From the NCBI RefSeq assembly GCF_013204885.1, contig NZ_JABMKX010000027.1, positions 1 to 62,124 of the forward strand: a stretch of DNA of 62,124 bases, in the 5' to 3' direction. A program made the position numbers and the translations under genes. Below the pieces are notes generated by a model, which saw only the letters and a list, made by a program, of their open reading frames with translations, was not told the DNA's origin and searched no databases. This stretch comes from Paenibacillus tritici (GTDB lineage Bacteria > Bacillota > Bacilli > Paenibacillales > Paenibacillaceae). Positions 15,394-23,340 of the stretch are shown here, one piece after another; position 1 is the stretch's first letter, and every line of letters starts with the position of its first letter.

Positions 15394-16274
15394 GCGGCAA
15401 TGAGAATATCTCATCCCCAACAAGAACCAAAGCGATAATTCAGCGTTACAAATTTTCCTTCAAAAAAAGCCTGGGCCAGAACTTTCTGATTGATCAGAAT
15501 ATTCTGGACAAAATAGTGGATGCAGCCGGTCTCGACAGTACGGCTGGTGCCCTTGAGATTGGCCCGGGTATCGGTGCATTGACGGAACGGCTGGCAATGA
15601 CGGCCGGAGCAGTCACTGCGGTGGAGATTGACCGCAGACTGATCCCTATCCTCAGGGATGTGCTATCGCCCTATTCCCATGTGAAGATCCGCAATGACGA
15701 TGTGCTGAAGGTGAATCTGCAGGAGCTGTTCGCTGAGGATTTCGCGGGTATGGACCGGGTCAGCGTAGTAGCTAACCTGCCGTATTATGTGACAACACCT
15801 ATTCTCATGAAGCTGCTGGAAGAGAAGCTGCCGCTTGATAACATCGTGGTCATGATCCAGAAGGAGGTTGCCGAACGTATGGCAGCGTCTCCGGGCGGCA
15901 AGGAATACGGGAGTCTGAGTATTGCCGTCCAGTATTACAGCGAGCCTGAGCTGGTCTGTATGGTGCCGCGCACGGTGTTCATCCCGCAGCCGAATGTGGA
16001 GTCTGCCGTTATCCGCCTGAAGGTCAGAGAACGTCCTCCGGTGGAGGTCGCCGACGAGAAGCATTTCTTCGGTGTCGTTCAGGCCTCCTTCACCCAGCGG
16101 CGCAAGACGATTGCCAATAATCTCAAAGCCCGCTTCTTCCCGGAGGAAGGGCGTGAGCGTCTGGAGGCGCTGCTCGCTGAAGCGGGTATCGAACCCTCCC
16201 GCCGCGGGGAGACGCTTAGCATTGAGGAATATGCGCGGCTCAGTGCGGTTCTTCTGGCGGCCGGGATCGAATAG
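15390..16274 (+). CDS. rsmA: 16S rRNA dimethyladenosine (m6-2A1518/1519) transferase
   Basis: The 294-residue KsgA-family enzyme has the L-G-Q-N-F-L-I-D substrate loop (28-35), SAM motif E-I-G-P-G-I-G (about 56-62) and catalytic N129-L-P-Y. It dimethylates two adjacent adenines near the 3' end of 16S rRNA during 30S maturation. It overlaps rnmV by four bases. The C-terminal helical domain is complete. Confidence 0.97.
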   Translation: MSGNENISSPTRTKAIIQRYKFSFKKSLGQNFLIDQNILDKIVDAAGLDSTAGALEIGPGIGALTERLAMTAGAVTAVEIDRRLIPILRDVLSPYSHVKIRNDDVLKVNLQELFAEDFAGMDRVSVVANLPYYVTTPILMKLLEEKLPLDNIVVMIQKEVAERMAASPGGKEYGSLSIAVQYYSEPELVCMVPRTVFIPQPNVESAVIRLKVRERPPVEVADEKHFFGVVQASFTQRRKTIANNLKARFFPEEGRERLEALLAEAGIEPSRRGETLSIEEYARLSAVLLAAGIE

Positions 16275-16348
16275 AATACAATAATCCCTCCGGCTGGATG
16301 AACCAACCGGGGCCTTTGCCCATAACATGGGGTAGAGGTGGTGTTGTA

Positions 16349-17257
16349 ATGAATCTAGGAGACTTGGTCATTCGTAAATCCTATGGCGGCGATGTGACCT
16401 TCCGGGTAGACAATATATTGCAGAATAGAGCTGTTATCAAAGGGACGGAGTTCCGTCTGCTGGCGGATTCTCCGCTGGATGATCTGGTGCAGGTACCGCC
16501 TACACAGGTTACCGAGCGGGGTCAGCGCGCGCAGATCAAAGCAACAGAGTCATTAACCTGGCTGCGCAGAGACCGGCAGGAGCAGAGCCAGCGCAGTGGA
16601 GAGAGTGTATCCGGGTCCACCGGGACCTGGGGCCAATCTCCCAAGGAAGCGGCTTATTTTGAAGTGCCGGGTAAAGTGCTGCATCTGGATGGAGATGCGC
16701 TCTATCTGAAGAAGAGCCTGAGTCTCTACGAGCAGCTGCGCATACCGGCGGAGGGGCATCATGTCCATGAATCCAAAATGGCGGAGACGCTGTACCGTCT
16801 GCTGCCCAGTGTACGTCCCGATATCGTAGTGATTACCGGCCATGATGGAGTACTTAAGCAACAGCAGAACTATGATCTGTATAGTCTGAGCAGCTATAAA
16901 AACTCACAGAATTTCGTTGCAGCCATCCGGGTAGCCCGTGAATATGAGCGGAATTTCGATGCCCTGACGATTGTAGCCGGAGCCTGCCAGTCGCACTTCG
17001 AGGCACTCCTCGGGACAGGGGCCAACTTCGCCAGCTCGCCGGGCCGCATCCTCATTCATGCTCTGGACCCGGTGTATGTGGCTGCCAAGGCCTCATTCAC
17101 CTCCATCCGGGATACGGTGAACTTAAGCGATACCCTTAGCCATACGATCAGCGGTAATCAGGGGATGGGCGGAATTGAGACACGCGGCAGCTTCCGCATC
17201 GGAATGCCTCAGCTGCAGAATCTTGCTACACTGAAGGTAGCACCCTCGGTGCTGTAA
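16349..17257 (+). CDS. yabG: sporulation-specific protease YabG
   Basis: The 302-residue protein matches YabG: N-terminal G-D-L-V-I-R-K-S-Y, central V-L-H-L-D-G-D, V-I-T-G-H-D, and the conserved A-G-A-C-Q-S-H-F-E ... G-A-N-F-A-S-S-P block containing the presumed catalytic Cys and His. In B. subtilis it cleaves spore coat proteins and allows transglutaminase cross-linking. The ATG at 16349 has GAGGTGGTG upstream. A SigK-like AACC-N16-CATAACATG (16301-16329) lies just before it, but it sits very close to the ribosome binding site, so I do not list it as a promoter. Confidence 0.93.
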   Translation: MNLGDLVIRKSYGGDVTFRVDNILQNRAVIKGTEFRLLADSPLDDLVQVPPTQVTERGQRAQIKATESLTWLRRDRQEQSQRSGESVSGSTGTWGQSPKEAAYFEVPGKVLHLDGDALYLKKSLSLYEQLRIPAEGHHVHESKMAETLYRLLPSVRPDIVVITGHDGVLKQQQNYDLYSLSSYKNSQNFVAAIRVAREYERNFDALTIVAGACQSHFEALLGTGANFASSPGRILIHALDPVYVAAKASFTSIRDTVNLSDTLSHTISGNQGMGGIETRGSFRIGMPQLQNLATLKVAPSVL

Positions 17258-17285
17258 ACTGAAGCAGGGAGCAAACAGGCGGGCG

Positions 17286-17318
17286 AACAGGGTAAGCACT
17301 CGTGCTTACCCTGTTTTT
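17286..17318 (+). terminator. Rho-independent terminator after yabG
   Basis: AACAGGGTAAGCAC and GTGCTTACCCTGTT form a near-perfect 14-bp stem closed by a 2-base TC loop (or four bases TCGT if the innermost pair opens), followed by five T residues. Confidence 0.93.
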
Positions 17319-17404
17319 GCTTGAAGCTAAGAATGTATAGGTGTCACATGATTACCGCTAACAAGGTGCTTAAGCCGGGACTTCCAGCCTCTAAAAAAAT
17401 TCCG

Positions 17405-17433
17405 TTGACAACTTTTTTGTCATCATCTATAAT
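17405..17433 (+). promoter_or_regulatory. veg promoter P1, perfect SigA consensus
   Basis: TTGACA, exactly 17 bp, TATAAT: 12 of 12 consensus positions. Confidence 0.93.
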
Positions 17434-17445
17434 TATTTATTTAAT

Positions 17446-17474
17446 TTGACAATGGTTCAATAAGGTTGTATAAT
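17446..17474 (+). promoter_or_regulatory. veg promoter P2, perfect SigA consensus
   Basis: A second TTGACA-17 bp-TATAAT, again 12 of 12, 41 bp downstream of P1. Its start site would be near 17481, at the edge of the AGAGGTGGT ribosome binding site (17485). Confidence 0.9.
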
Positions 17475-17502
17475 GGACAAGGAAAGAGGTGGTCCGTCAG
17501 GA

Positions 17503-17778
17503 ATGGCTAATAATGCGCTGTTGGAAATTAAACGCAGTCTCGAAGCTCACGTCGGTCATAAGATCACGTTGCGGGCTAACGGTGGCCGTCGCAAGACTGT
17601 TGAACGCACCGGTGTCCTGGAAGAAACGTACCCTTCTGTATTTATTGTCAAACTTGATCAGGAGCAGCAGACCTTCAAGCGAGTCTCCTATAGCTATGCC
17701 GATATACTTACTGAATCTGTGGAAATCACAGTTACCGAAGACGATGGGCAGATGCGGATTATGTATATCAAAGCTTAG
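17503..17778 (+). CDS. veg: Veg protein
   Basis: The 91-residue protein matches Veg of Bacilli (A-L-L-E-I-K-R-S-L-E and N-G-G-R-R-K-T-V-E-R-T-G-V-L-E-E-T-Y-P). It is a small, abundant, SH3-like protein; in B. subtilis it stimulates biofilm gene expression through SinR. The ATG at 17503 agrees with the family N-terminus. AGAGGTGGT lies about ten bases upstream. Two perfect SigA promoters in tandem drive it, so very high expression in growth is expected. Confidence 0.95.
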   Translation: MANNALLEIKRSLEAHVGHKITLRANGGRRKTVERTGVLEETYPSVFIVKLDQEQQTFKRVSYSYADILTESVEITVTEDDGQMRIMYIKA

Positions 17779-17784
17779 CGTCAC

Positions 17785-17816
17785 GGACAGTCTCCCTGCT
17801 GGGGGGCTGTTTTTTG
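17785..17816 (+). terminator. Rho-independent terminator after veg
   Basis: ACAGTCTCCC and GGGGGGCTGT pair with one mismatch around TGCT, followed by six T residues. Confidence 0.85.
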
Positions 17817-17853
17817 CATTCCAGTAATATTTGCTGCGCTTCTGAAATCCTCT

Positions 17854-17883
17854 GCATGACACCTGCCCCTTGGCCGCATACTA
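17854..17883 (+). promoter_or_regulatory. SigG promoter of sspF
   Basis: GCATG (17854-17858), 18 bp, CATACTA (17877-17883) is a full match to the forespore SigG consensus GHATR-N17/18-CATWHTA. The start would be near 17890, giving a leader of about 40 bases with a strong ribosome binding site. Confidence 0.75.
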
Positions 17884-17931
17884 CATAGGCAGTACGTTTA
17901 TCATCCAATAGCATAAAGGGAGGAATCCGTA

Positions 17932-18108
17932 ATGAGCCGCAGAAGACGTAGCATGATGTCTGAGGAATTGAAGACGGAGCTGGCTAAGGAGCTTGGGTTC
18001 TACGAAACAGTAGAGCAGGAGGGCTGGGGCGGAATCCGGGCGGTCGATGCCGGAAATATGGTCAAGCGGGCCATTCAGTTGGCGGAACAGGCTGCGCGCA
18101 AATCGTAA
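17932..18108 (+). CDS. sspF: small acid-soluble spore protein, SspF type
   Basis: This short gene encodes 58 residues beginning M-S-R-R-R-R-S-M-M-S-E-E-L-K. It has the alpha/beta-SASP core (E-L-A-K-E-L-G-F-Y and G-W-G-G-I-R-A-V-D-A-G-N-M-V-K-R-A-I), matching SspF of B. subtilis, which is found at the same place after veg. Such proteins coat spore DNA and protect it. GGGAGG lies eight bases before the ATG. A SigG promoter precedes it and a terminator follows, so it is a single-gene forespore unit. Confidence 0.94.
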   Translation: MSRRRRSMMSEELKTELAKELGFYETVEQEGWGGIRAVDAGNMVKRAIQLAEQAARKS

Positions 18109-18140
18109 TAGCTTAAGGCGCCCATGTCGGCGCCGTACCG

Positions 18141-18167
18141 GGTATCGCCTGCTGGCGGTACCTTTTT
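18141..18167 (+). terminator. Rho-independent terminator after sspF
   Basis: GGTATCGCC-TGCT-GGCGGTACC (one U-G pair), followed by five T residues. Confidence 0.85.
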
Positions 18168-18222
18168 CTGAATAACGGAATGGAGCCGAAAAACGGCATA
18201 AGGGCGGTTCTGCTTTTGATAA

Positions 18223-18251
18223 TGGACTTCACTGCCAGTTTCTCATATAAT
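18223..18251 (+). promoter_or_regulatory. SigA promoter of ispE
   Basis: TGGACT (4 of 6), exactly 17 bp, then a perfect TATAAT. The start falls about 30 bases before the GTG start of ispE. Confidence 0.65.
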
Positions 18252-18288
18252 ATGTTAAGTTGTTTTTTACGGGAAAAGGTGAGGGTGG

Positions 18289-19152
18289 GTGAACGCCTTG
18301 AAGATGTATGAGAAAGCGCCAGCCAAAATAAATTTGATGCTGGATGTGCTGCATAAGCGTGCTGACGGATTTCATGAAGTGGAAATGATAATGACGATGG
18401 TCGATCTGGCTGATCGTCTGGAGCTGTCGGAGATGAAGCGGGATTCCATTATTATCTCAAGCCAGGCCGGTTATATTCCGCTGGACGAGAAGAATCTGGC
18501 CTTCCAGGCTGCAAGACTGATCAAGGACCGGTATAACGTAAGAAGCGGTGTACATATCCATCTGGACAAAAGAATTCCGGTCGCTGCCGGCCTTGCCGGC
18601 GGCAGCAGTGACGCCGCGGCTACGCTGCGCGGCCTGAACCGGCTCTGGCGCCTCGGGATCCCGGTGCAGGAGCTTCAGGAACTGGGCGCCGAGCTGGGCT
18701 CGGATGTCCCGTTCTGCGTCACTGGAGGCACTGCCCTGGCTACGGGCAGGGGAGAACGGCTGACTAGTATCGCAAGTCCGCCGCAATGCTGGGTCATCCT
18801 GGCCAAGCCGCCGATCAATGTATCGACGGCTGAGGTGTACGGACGCGTACGCGCGAATAACATTGCGGTCCATCCGTCCGCGCTCCGGATGCAGCAGGCT
18901 ATCGAGGCCGGCGACTTCGCGGCCGTCTGTGCGGGCCTGGGCAACGTGCTGGAGGATGTGACGCTTAAGCTGCATCCTGAAGTGCAGCAGCTTAAAGAAG
19001 CGATGCTGAAGCTGGGTGCGGACGGCGTGCTCATGTCCGGCAGCGGACCGACGGTATTCGGCCTTGTCTCCAAGCAGTCCAAGGTGGCGAGAATCTATAA
19101 CGGGCTGCGAGGATTCTGCAAGGAAGTCTATGCCGTTCGTTCGCTAAGCTAA
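18289..19152 (+). CDS. ispE: 4-diphosphocytidyl-2-C-methyl-D-erythritol kinase
   Basis: The 287-residue GHMP kinase catalyses the fourth step of the MEP isoprenoid pathway. The ATP-binding G-L-A-G-G-S-S-D-A-A is at residues 101-110. K-A-P-A-K-I-N-L near the N-terminus is diagnostic, as is G-S-G-P-T-V-F-G near the C-terminus. GTG at 18289 is preferred because AAGGTGAGG lies four to five bases before it; ATG at 18304 would be 19 bases away. It has its own promoter and is followed by purR after 84 bases. Confidence 0.96.
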   Translation: MNALKMYEKAPAKINLMLDVLHKRADGFHEVEMIMTMVDLADRLELSEMKRDSIIISSQAGYIPLDEKNLAFQAARLIKDRYNVRSGVHIHLDKRIPVAAGLAGGSSDAAATLRGLNRLWRLGIPVQELQELGAELGSDVPFCVTGGTALATGRGERLTSIASPPQCWVILAKPPINVSTAEVYGRVRANNIAVHPSALRMQQAIEAGDFAAVCAGLGNVLEDVTLKLHPEVQQLKEAMLKLGADGVLMSGSGPTVFGLVSKQSKVARIYNGLRGFCKEVYAVRSLS

Positions 19153-19236
19153 GCGATTCCTCGGTTTACGCTTGTATAAATCCGTACAATAATGATATTA
19201 TTCATAATAATATTCGGTTTTGGCGAGGAGTAATCA

Positions 19237-20076
19237 GTGAAGAAACTTAAACGAAGCCAACGATTAGTTGACATGACCCAATTTTTACTGGAGAAGCCGC
19301 ATGATCTGCTGCCGCTGTCCACCTTTGCGGAGCGGTACGGTGCGGCGAAGTCATCCGTCAGCGAGGATCTGGCTATTATAAAAGAGGTATTTGAAGGCGA
19401 AGGGATGGGCGAGCTGCAGACGCTGGCCGGAGCGGCAGGCGGAGTCCGGTATATTCCGCGGATGCCGATGGACATGGCTCTTGCCTTCGTGAACCGGCTG
19501 TGCGGGCAGCTTGAACAGAGCGACCGGATTCTGCCGGGCGGTTATCTGTATATGTCCGATCTGCTGGGTCTGCCGTCCCTGATGGAGCAGGCCGGCAAAA
19601 TCATTGCCACCGCCTTCCACGGGGTGGAGATCGACGTTGTGATGACGGTGGAGACCAAGGGTATTCCGCTTGCTTATGCAACGGCTGCACAGCTGGGTCT
19701 GCCGGTTGTACTGGTACGCCGCGACCATCAGGTAACGGAGGGTTCAGCCGTAAGCATCAACTATGTATCGGGATCGCATAAGAGTATCCATACGATGTCG
19801 CTGTCCAGACGGGCACTGCGTGAGAAATCCCGGGTGCTGATTGTGGATGACTTCATGAAGGCGGGCGGTACGGTACGGGGGATGGTCGATCTGCTCGGTG
19901 AATTCAATGCTGAGGTTGCCGGTGTTGGTGTGCTCGTAGAGTCCGGTGCCGTGGAGAATGAAGAGCGGCTGCTGCACGATTATGTATCTCTTGTGAAGCT
20001 GACTGAAGTTGACTCCAAGGTGCGGCGGATTTCGGCGTTTCCGGGCAACTATTTTTCCTCCCCAAAGGGCGATTAG
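19237..20076 (+). CDS. purR: purine operon repressor PurR
   Basis: The 279-residue protein combines an N-terminal winged helix (about 1-75) with a phosphoribosyltransferase-like domain. The PRPP-binding loop reads L-I-V-D-D-F-M-K-A-G-G-T (201-212). PRPP binding relieves repression of purine genes. The GTG start has GCGAGGAG seven bases upstream. It follows ispE, as in B. subtilis. The ridA-type gene yabJ, which follows purR in B. subtilis, is absent here. Confidence 0.96.
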   Translation: MKKLKRSQRLVDMTQFLLEKPHDLLPLSTFAERYGAAKSSVSEDLAIIKEVFEGEGMGELQTLAGAAGGVRYIPRMPMDMALAFVNRLCGQLEQSDRILPGGYLYMSDLLGLPSLMEQAGKIIATAFHGVEIDVVMTVETKGIPLAYATAAQLGLPVVLVRRDHQVTEGSAVSINYVSGSHKSIHTMSLSRRALREKSRVLIVDDFMKAGGTVRGMVDLLGEFNAEVAGVGVLVESGAVENEERLLHDYVSLVKLTEVDSKVRRISAFPGNYFSSPKGD

Positions 20077-20102
20077 ACCGGGGTATAAAAAGCGGCGTAT
20101 AA

Positions 20103-20109
20103 TGTCGAA
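20103..20109 (+). promoter_or_regulatory. Spo0A box 1 upstream of spoVG
   Basis: Perfect TGTCGAA 0A box. A second copy in the same orientation starts 41 bp downstream (20144), close to four helical turns. Both lie upstream of the SigH promoter of spoVG. Confidence 0.55.
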
Positions 20110-20143
20110 ACCGTGAGGATTCTTAAGATAACTCCACGAAATC

Positions 20144-20150
20144 TGTCGAA
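20144..20150 (+). promoter_or_regulatory. Spo0A box 2 upstream of spoVG
   Basis: Perfect TGTCGAA, 58 bp before the SigH -35 element. Same orientation as box 1. Confidence 0.55.
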
Positions 20151-20205
20151 AATAGAGATTATGCAAAAATAATCTTCTTAATCAGGCATTATTTGGAATG
20201 AAAAA

Positions 20206-20233
20206 GAAGGAATTCGCTTTGCTGTGTGGAATT
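20206..20233 (+). promoter_or_regulatory. SigH promoter of spoVG
   Basis: GAAGGAATT matches the SigH -35 consensus RNAGGAWWW fully. GGAATT follows at the -10 position with the same spacing as in the B. subtilis spoVG promoter (21 bases from the A of AGGA to the G of GAAT). The start falls near 20240, leaving a 35-base leader. Confidence 0.8.
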
Positions 20234-20274
20234 ATACACCAAGTCTCTGATGGAAAAAGGTGGTGAACACACAC

Positions 20275-20562
20275 ATGCAAATTACGGATGTCAGACTCCG
20301 CCGCGTCAACTCTGAGGGGAGAATGAAAGCAATCGCATCCATTACAATCGATAACGAGTTTGTTGTTCATGACATTCGCGTCATCGACGGGAATAACGGG
20401 ATGTTTGTTGCAATGCCCAGCAAGCGTACACCTGACGGAGAATTCCGCGATATCGCACACCCGATTTCTTCGGGAACGCGCGAGAAGATTCAATCTGCGG
20501 TTCTGGCCGAGTACGAACGTGCCGCTACGGAAGAAGAAGAAGTCATTGAAGAGGGAGCTTAA
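20275..20562 (+). CDS. spoVG: SpoVG regulator
   Basis: The 95-residue protein matches SpoVG (I-T-D-V-R-L-R-R-V, V-V-H-D-I-R-V-I-D-G-N-N-G, and M-P-S-K-R-T-P-D-G-E-F-R-D-I). It is a small nucleic-acid-binding regulator affecting asymmetric septation and, in other Firmicutes, virulence and cell-wall genes. The ATG at 20275 corresponds to the family start; GTG at 20260 lies within the ribosome binding site AAAAAGGTGGTGA. The C-terminus is a run of Glu residues. Confidence 0.96.
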   Translation: MQITDVRLRRVNSEGRMKAIASITIDNEFVVHDIRVIDGNNGMFVAMPSKRTPDGEFRDIAHPISSGTREKIQSAVLAEYERAATEEEEVIEEGA

Positions 20563-20710
20563 GCTGTGAAGCGCTGACTCTCTGGGACTTGCTGCCTCCC
20601 CAGGGCAGTAATCGACCATACCGTTTTATATGTTTCGGGGTGCCCGCAAAGTACCTGGGTCAGCCTTGGAGCCAAAGCCCCACTTTGTGGGGGGATTTTA
20701 TTGGGGTTCG

Positions 20711-20751
20711 AAGAAAAGGGAACCATGCCTTCATGGTTCTCTTTTCTTTTT
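20711..20751 (+). terminator. Rho-independent terminator after spoVG
   Basis: AAGAAAAGGGAACCATG and CATGGTTCTCTTTTCTT form a long stem around CCTT, ending in TTCTTTTT. A smaller CCCCAC/GTGGGG hairpin (20678-20692) precedes it. Confidence 0.85.
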
Positions 20752-20805
20752 GCCCGGAATGAGATATATTCAGTAGTGAGTTCAAGAAGTGGGAGGTTGG
20801 CATTC

Positions 20806-22206
20806 TTGAAAAGAATGGCTGTTGTACTTGCTGCAGGTCAAGGCAAGCGCATGAAATCTAAATTATACAAAGTACTGCACCCTGTCTGCGGTAAACCGAT
20901 GGTAGGGCACGTGCTTGATACAGTGAAAGCGACCGGATGCCAGCGTACAGTAGTTGTCGTAGGACACGGCGCAGAGAAGGTTAAGTCCTATGTAGGCCAG
21001 GAGGCCGAATATGTGCTGCAGGATGTCCAGCTTGGAACCGGGCATGCTGTTAAACAGGCCAAAGATCTGCTTGGCGGGGAAGAAGGAACCACGATTGTAA
21101 TCTGCGGAGATACGCCGCTGGTGATGCCGGAGACGCTGGAAGGGCTGATGGCGCTGCATGAAACGCAGAACGCTGCTGCAACCGTCCTTACTGCTGTTAT
21201 GGAGCAGCCTGCCGGATACGGCCGGATTATCCGTGGTGAAGATGGCGGAGTGCTGAAGATTGTGGAACAGAAGGACTGCACGGAGAGTGAAGCTGCGGTT
21301 CATGAGATCAATACAGGTACGTATTGCTTCGATAACGCGAAGCTCTTTGCTGCTCTGGAGAAGGTAACGAATACCAATAATCAGCAGGAATATTACTTAA
21401 CGGATGTTATCGGCATCCTCCGGGCACAGGGCGATATCGTTCTGGGTTATCAGGCCCATGATGCTGCAGAGTCTATTGGAGTGAATGACCGCCTGGCGTT
21501 GTCTGAAGCCGAAGGCTACATGCGTCAGCGGATCAACCGCAGACATATGCTCAGCGGAGTAACTATAATTGACCCGGCCTCCACTTATATCGGAGCAGAT
21601 GTTGTCATTGGAGCAGATACGGTCTTATATCCGGGAACGGTGCTCAAAGGCAAGACAGTGATCGGCGAGGATTGTGTGATCGGACCTGCAAGTGAAATTG
21701 AAGACTGCATGATTATGGACGGTGCTGCCGTTAAGCAGTCGGTTCTGAATCAGGCTAAGGTCGGCGCACGGGCTTCCGTTGGGCCTTTTGCATATTTGCG
21801 TCCGGGTGCCGTGCTTGGCCAGGAGGTCAAGATCGGCGACTTCGTAGAGATCAAGAATGCTACGATCGGCGACGGCTCCAAAGTATCTCATTTAAGTTAT
21901 GTCGGTGATGCTGAGATCGGCAAGAATGTTAATATCGGCTGCGGCGCCATCACTGTTAATTATGACGGCTACAATAAGTCCAAGACGGAGATCGGTGACG
22001 ATGCCTTCATCGGCAGCAACGTGAACCTCGTGGCTCCGGTCACTGTAGGCAAAGGCGCATTTGTTGTCGCCGGCTCCACCATCACGCGTTCAGTTTCAGA
22101 GAACGATCTGGCGATTGCCAGAGCAAGACAGGAGAACAAGCCGGGTTATGCGGAGAAGATCCGCTCCCGTGCCAAGGCGAAGAAAGACCAGCACAGTCCA
22201 TCGTAA
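20806..22206 (+). CDS. glmU: bifunctional GlmU (glucosamine-1-P acetyltransferase / GlcNAc-1-P uridylyltransferase)
   Basis: The 466-residue protein makes UDP-GlcNAc for peptidoglycan and other wall polymers. The N-terminal uridylyltransferase has L-A-A-G-Q-G-K-R-M (8-16). The C-terminal left-handed beta-helix of hexapeptide repeats begins near residue 260 and carries the acetyl-CoA-dependent activity. TTG at 20806 is chosen because GGGAGG ends nine bases before it; ATG at 20815 is 18 away. Upstream in-frame codons lie in the spoVG terminator. Confidence 0.96.
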   Translation: MKRMAVVLAAGQGKRMKSKLYKVLHPVCGKPMVGHVLDTVKATGCQRTVVVVGHGAEKVKSYVGQEAEYVLQDVQLGTGHAVKQAKDLLGGEEGTTIVICGDTPLVMPETLEGLMALHETQNAAATVLTAVMEQPAGYGRIIRGEDGGVLKIVEQKDCTESEAAVHEINTGTYCFDNAKLFAALEKVTNTNNQQEYYLTDVIGILRAQGDIVLGYQAHDAAESIGVNDRLALSEAEGYMRQRINRRHMLSGVTIIDPASTYIGADVVIGADTVLYPGTVLKGKTVIGEDCVIGPASEIEDCMIMDGAAVKQSVLNQAKVGARASVGPFAYLRPGAVLGQEVKIGDFVEIKNATIGDGSKVSHLSYVGDAEIGKNVNIGCGAITVNYDGYNKSKTEIGDDAFIGSNVNLVAPVTVGKGAFVVAGSTITRSVSENDLAIARARQENKPGYAEKIRSRAKAKKDQHSPS

Positions 22207-22216
22207 AAGCTTGCAA

Positions 22217-22262
22217 GCCAAAGCTCCGGACGGACTTTGCACATCCGCGCCGGTGCTTTGGC
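22217..22262 (+). other. inverted repeat in the glmU-prs gap
   Basis: GCCAAAGC (22217-22224) and GCTTTGGC (22255-22262) are perfect complements. CTTG/CAAG flanks extend the pairing discontinuously. No T-run follows, so it is not a classical terminator. It lies just upstream of the prs ribosome binding site and could be an mRNA-stability or leader hairpin. Confidence 0.5.
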
Positions 22263-22295
22263 AAGTTAAATTCCGTCACGGAGGGTTTATATTTT

Positions 22296-23249
22296 ATGAC
22301 TTATTGCGATTCCAAACTAAAGATTTTCACCTGCAACTCCAATCCCAAGCTTGCCAGTCAAATTGCCGATTATATCGGCATTCCGATGGGTGAGTCCCAT
22401 ACGACCAGCTTCAGTGACGGAGAGATTCAGGTTAAGCTGTCGGAAAGCGTTCGGGGCTGTCATGTATACATTGTACAGTCTACCTGCGGACCGGTTAACG
22501 ACAATCTGATGGAGCTTCTGGTTATGGTAGATGCGCTTAAGCGTGCGTCTGCGAAGAGCATCAATGTCGTGATTCCCTACTACGGTTATGCCCGCCAAGA
22601 CCGTAAGGCCCGTTCCCGTGATCCGATTACGGCCAAGCTGGTAGCGAACCTGATTGAAAAAGCAGGTGCACACCGCGTCATTACCATGGACCTTCATGCG
22701 ATGCAGATTCAAGGCTTCTTCGATATTCCTGTCGATCATCTGCTGGGTGTGCCGATTCTGGCCCAATACTTCCGTTCCAAGCAAATTCAGAATCCGGTTG
22801 TCGTGTCTCCGGATCATGGCGGTGTTGTGCGGGCAAGAAAGCTTGCCGACTTCCTTAACGCCCCGCTGGCGATTATCGACAAGCGCCGTCCTGAACCGAA
22901 CGTTAGTGAGGTCATGAATATCATCGGTAACATTGAAGGCAAGACAGCGATTCTGATTGATGATATTATCGACACCGCAGGAACGATCGTCCTTGGGGCC
23001 AATGCTCTAATGGAAGGCGGCGTGAAGGAAGTCTACGCCTGCTGTACACATCCTGTATTGTCCGGTCCTGCACATGAACGTCTGGAGAACTCTCCAATCA
23101 AAGAAATTATCGTGACGGATACCATTCCAATCCGCAGCAGCAATCCGACATCCAAGCTCAAAGTGCTGTCCGTAGCTCCGCTTATGGGCGAAGCTATTAT
23201 TCGTGTGCATGAGGAGCTGTCGATCAGCAAGCTGTTCGAAATCGAATAA
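22296..23249 (+). CDS. prs: ribose-phosphate pyrophosphokinase
   Basis: The 317-residue enzyme makes PRPP from ribose-5-phosphate and ATP. Visible motifs are F-S-D-G-E near residue 40, Y-G-Y-A-R-Q-D-R-K, S-P-D-H-G-G and the PRPP loop D-D-I-I-D-T-A-G-T. It supplies PRPP to purines, pyrimidines, His, Trp and NAD; purR and hpt in this window sense or use the same metabolite. CACGGAGGG precedes the ATG. Downstream, ctc of B. subtilis is missing and a - strand gene is present. Confidence 0.97.
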   Translation: MTYCDSKLKIFTCNSNPKLASQIADYIGIPMGESHTTSFSDGEIQVKLSESVRGCHVYIVQSTCGPVNDNLMELLVMVDALKRASAKSINVVIPYYGYARQDRKARSRDPITAKLVANLIEKAGAHRVITMDLHAMQIQGFFDIPVDHLLGVPILAQYFRSKQIQNPVVVSPDHGGVVRARKLADFLNAPLAIIDKRRPEPNVSEVMNIIGNIEGKTAILIDDIIDTAGTIVLGANALMEGGVKEVYACCTHPVLSGPAHERLENSPIKEIIVTDTIPIRSSNPTSKLKVLSVAPLMGEAIIRVHEELSISKLFEIE

Positions 23250-23263
23250 GCTGCCGGTTATAG

Positions 23264-23307
23264 CACAAAAAGGGTTACACCTCCGTGAAGCGGAAGATGT
23301 AACCCTT
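23264..23307. terminator. hairpin terminator between prs and the convergent small gene
   Basis: AAGGGTTACA and TGTAACCCTT form a perfect 10-bp stem with an internal CTCCG/CGGAAG stem. On the - strand it is followed by TTTTGTGC. It can serve the - strand gene and, less well, prs. Confidence 0.75.
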
Positions 23308-23340
23308 ATCGGCGTGATGCAGGAACCAAGGTCAAGGACT

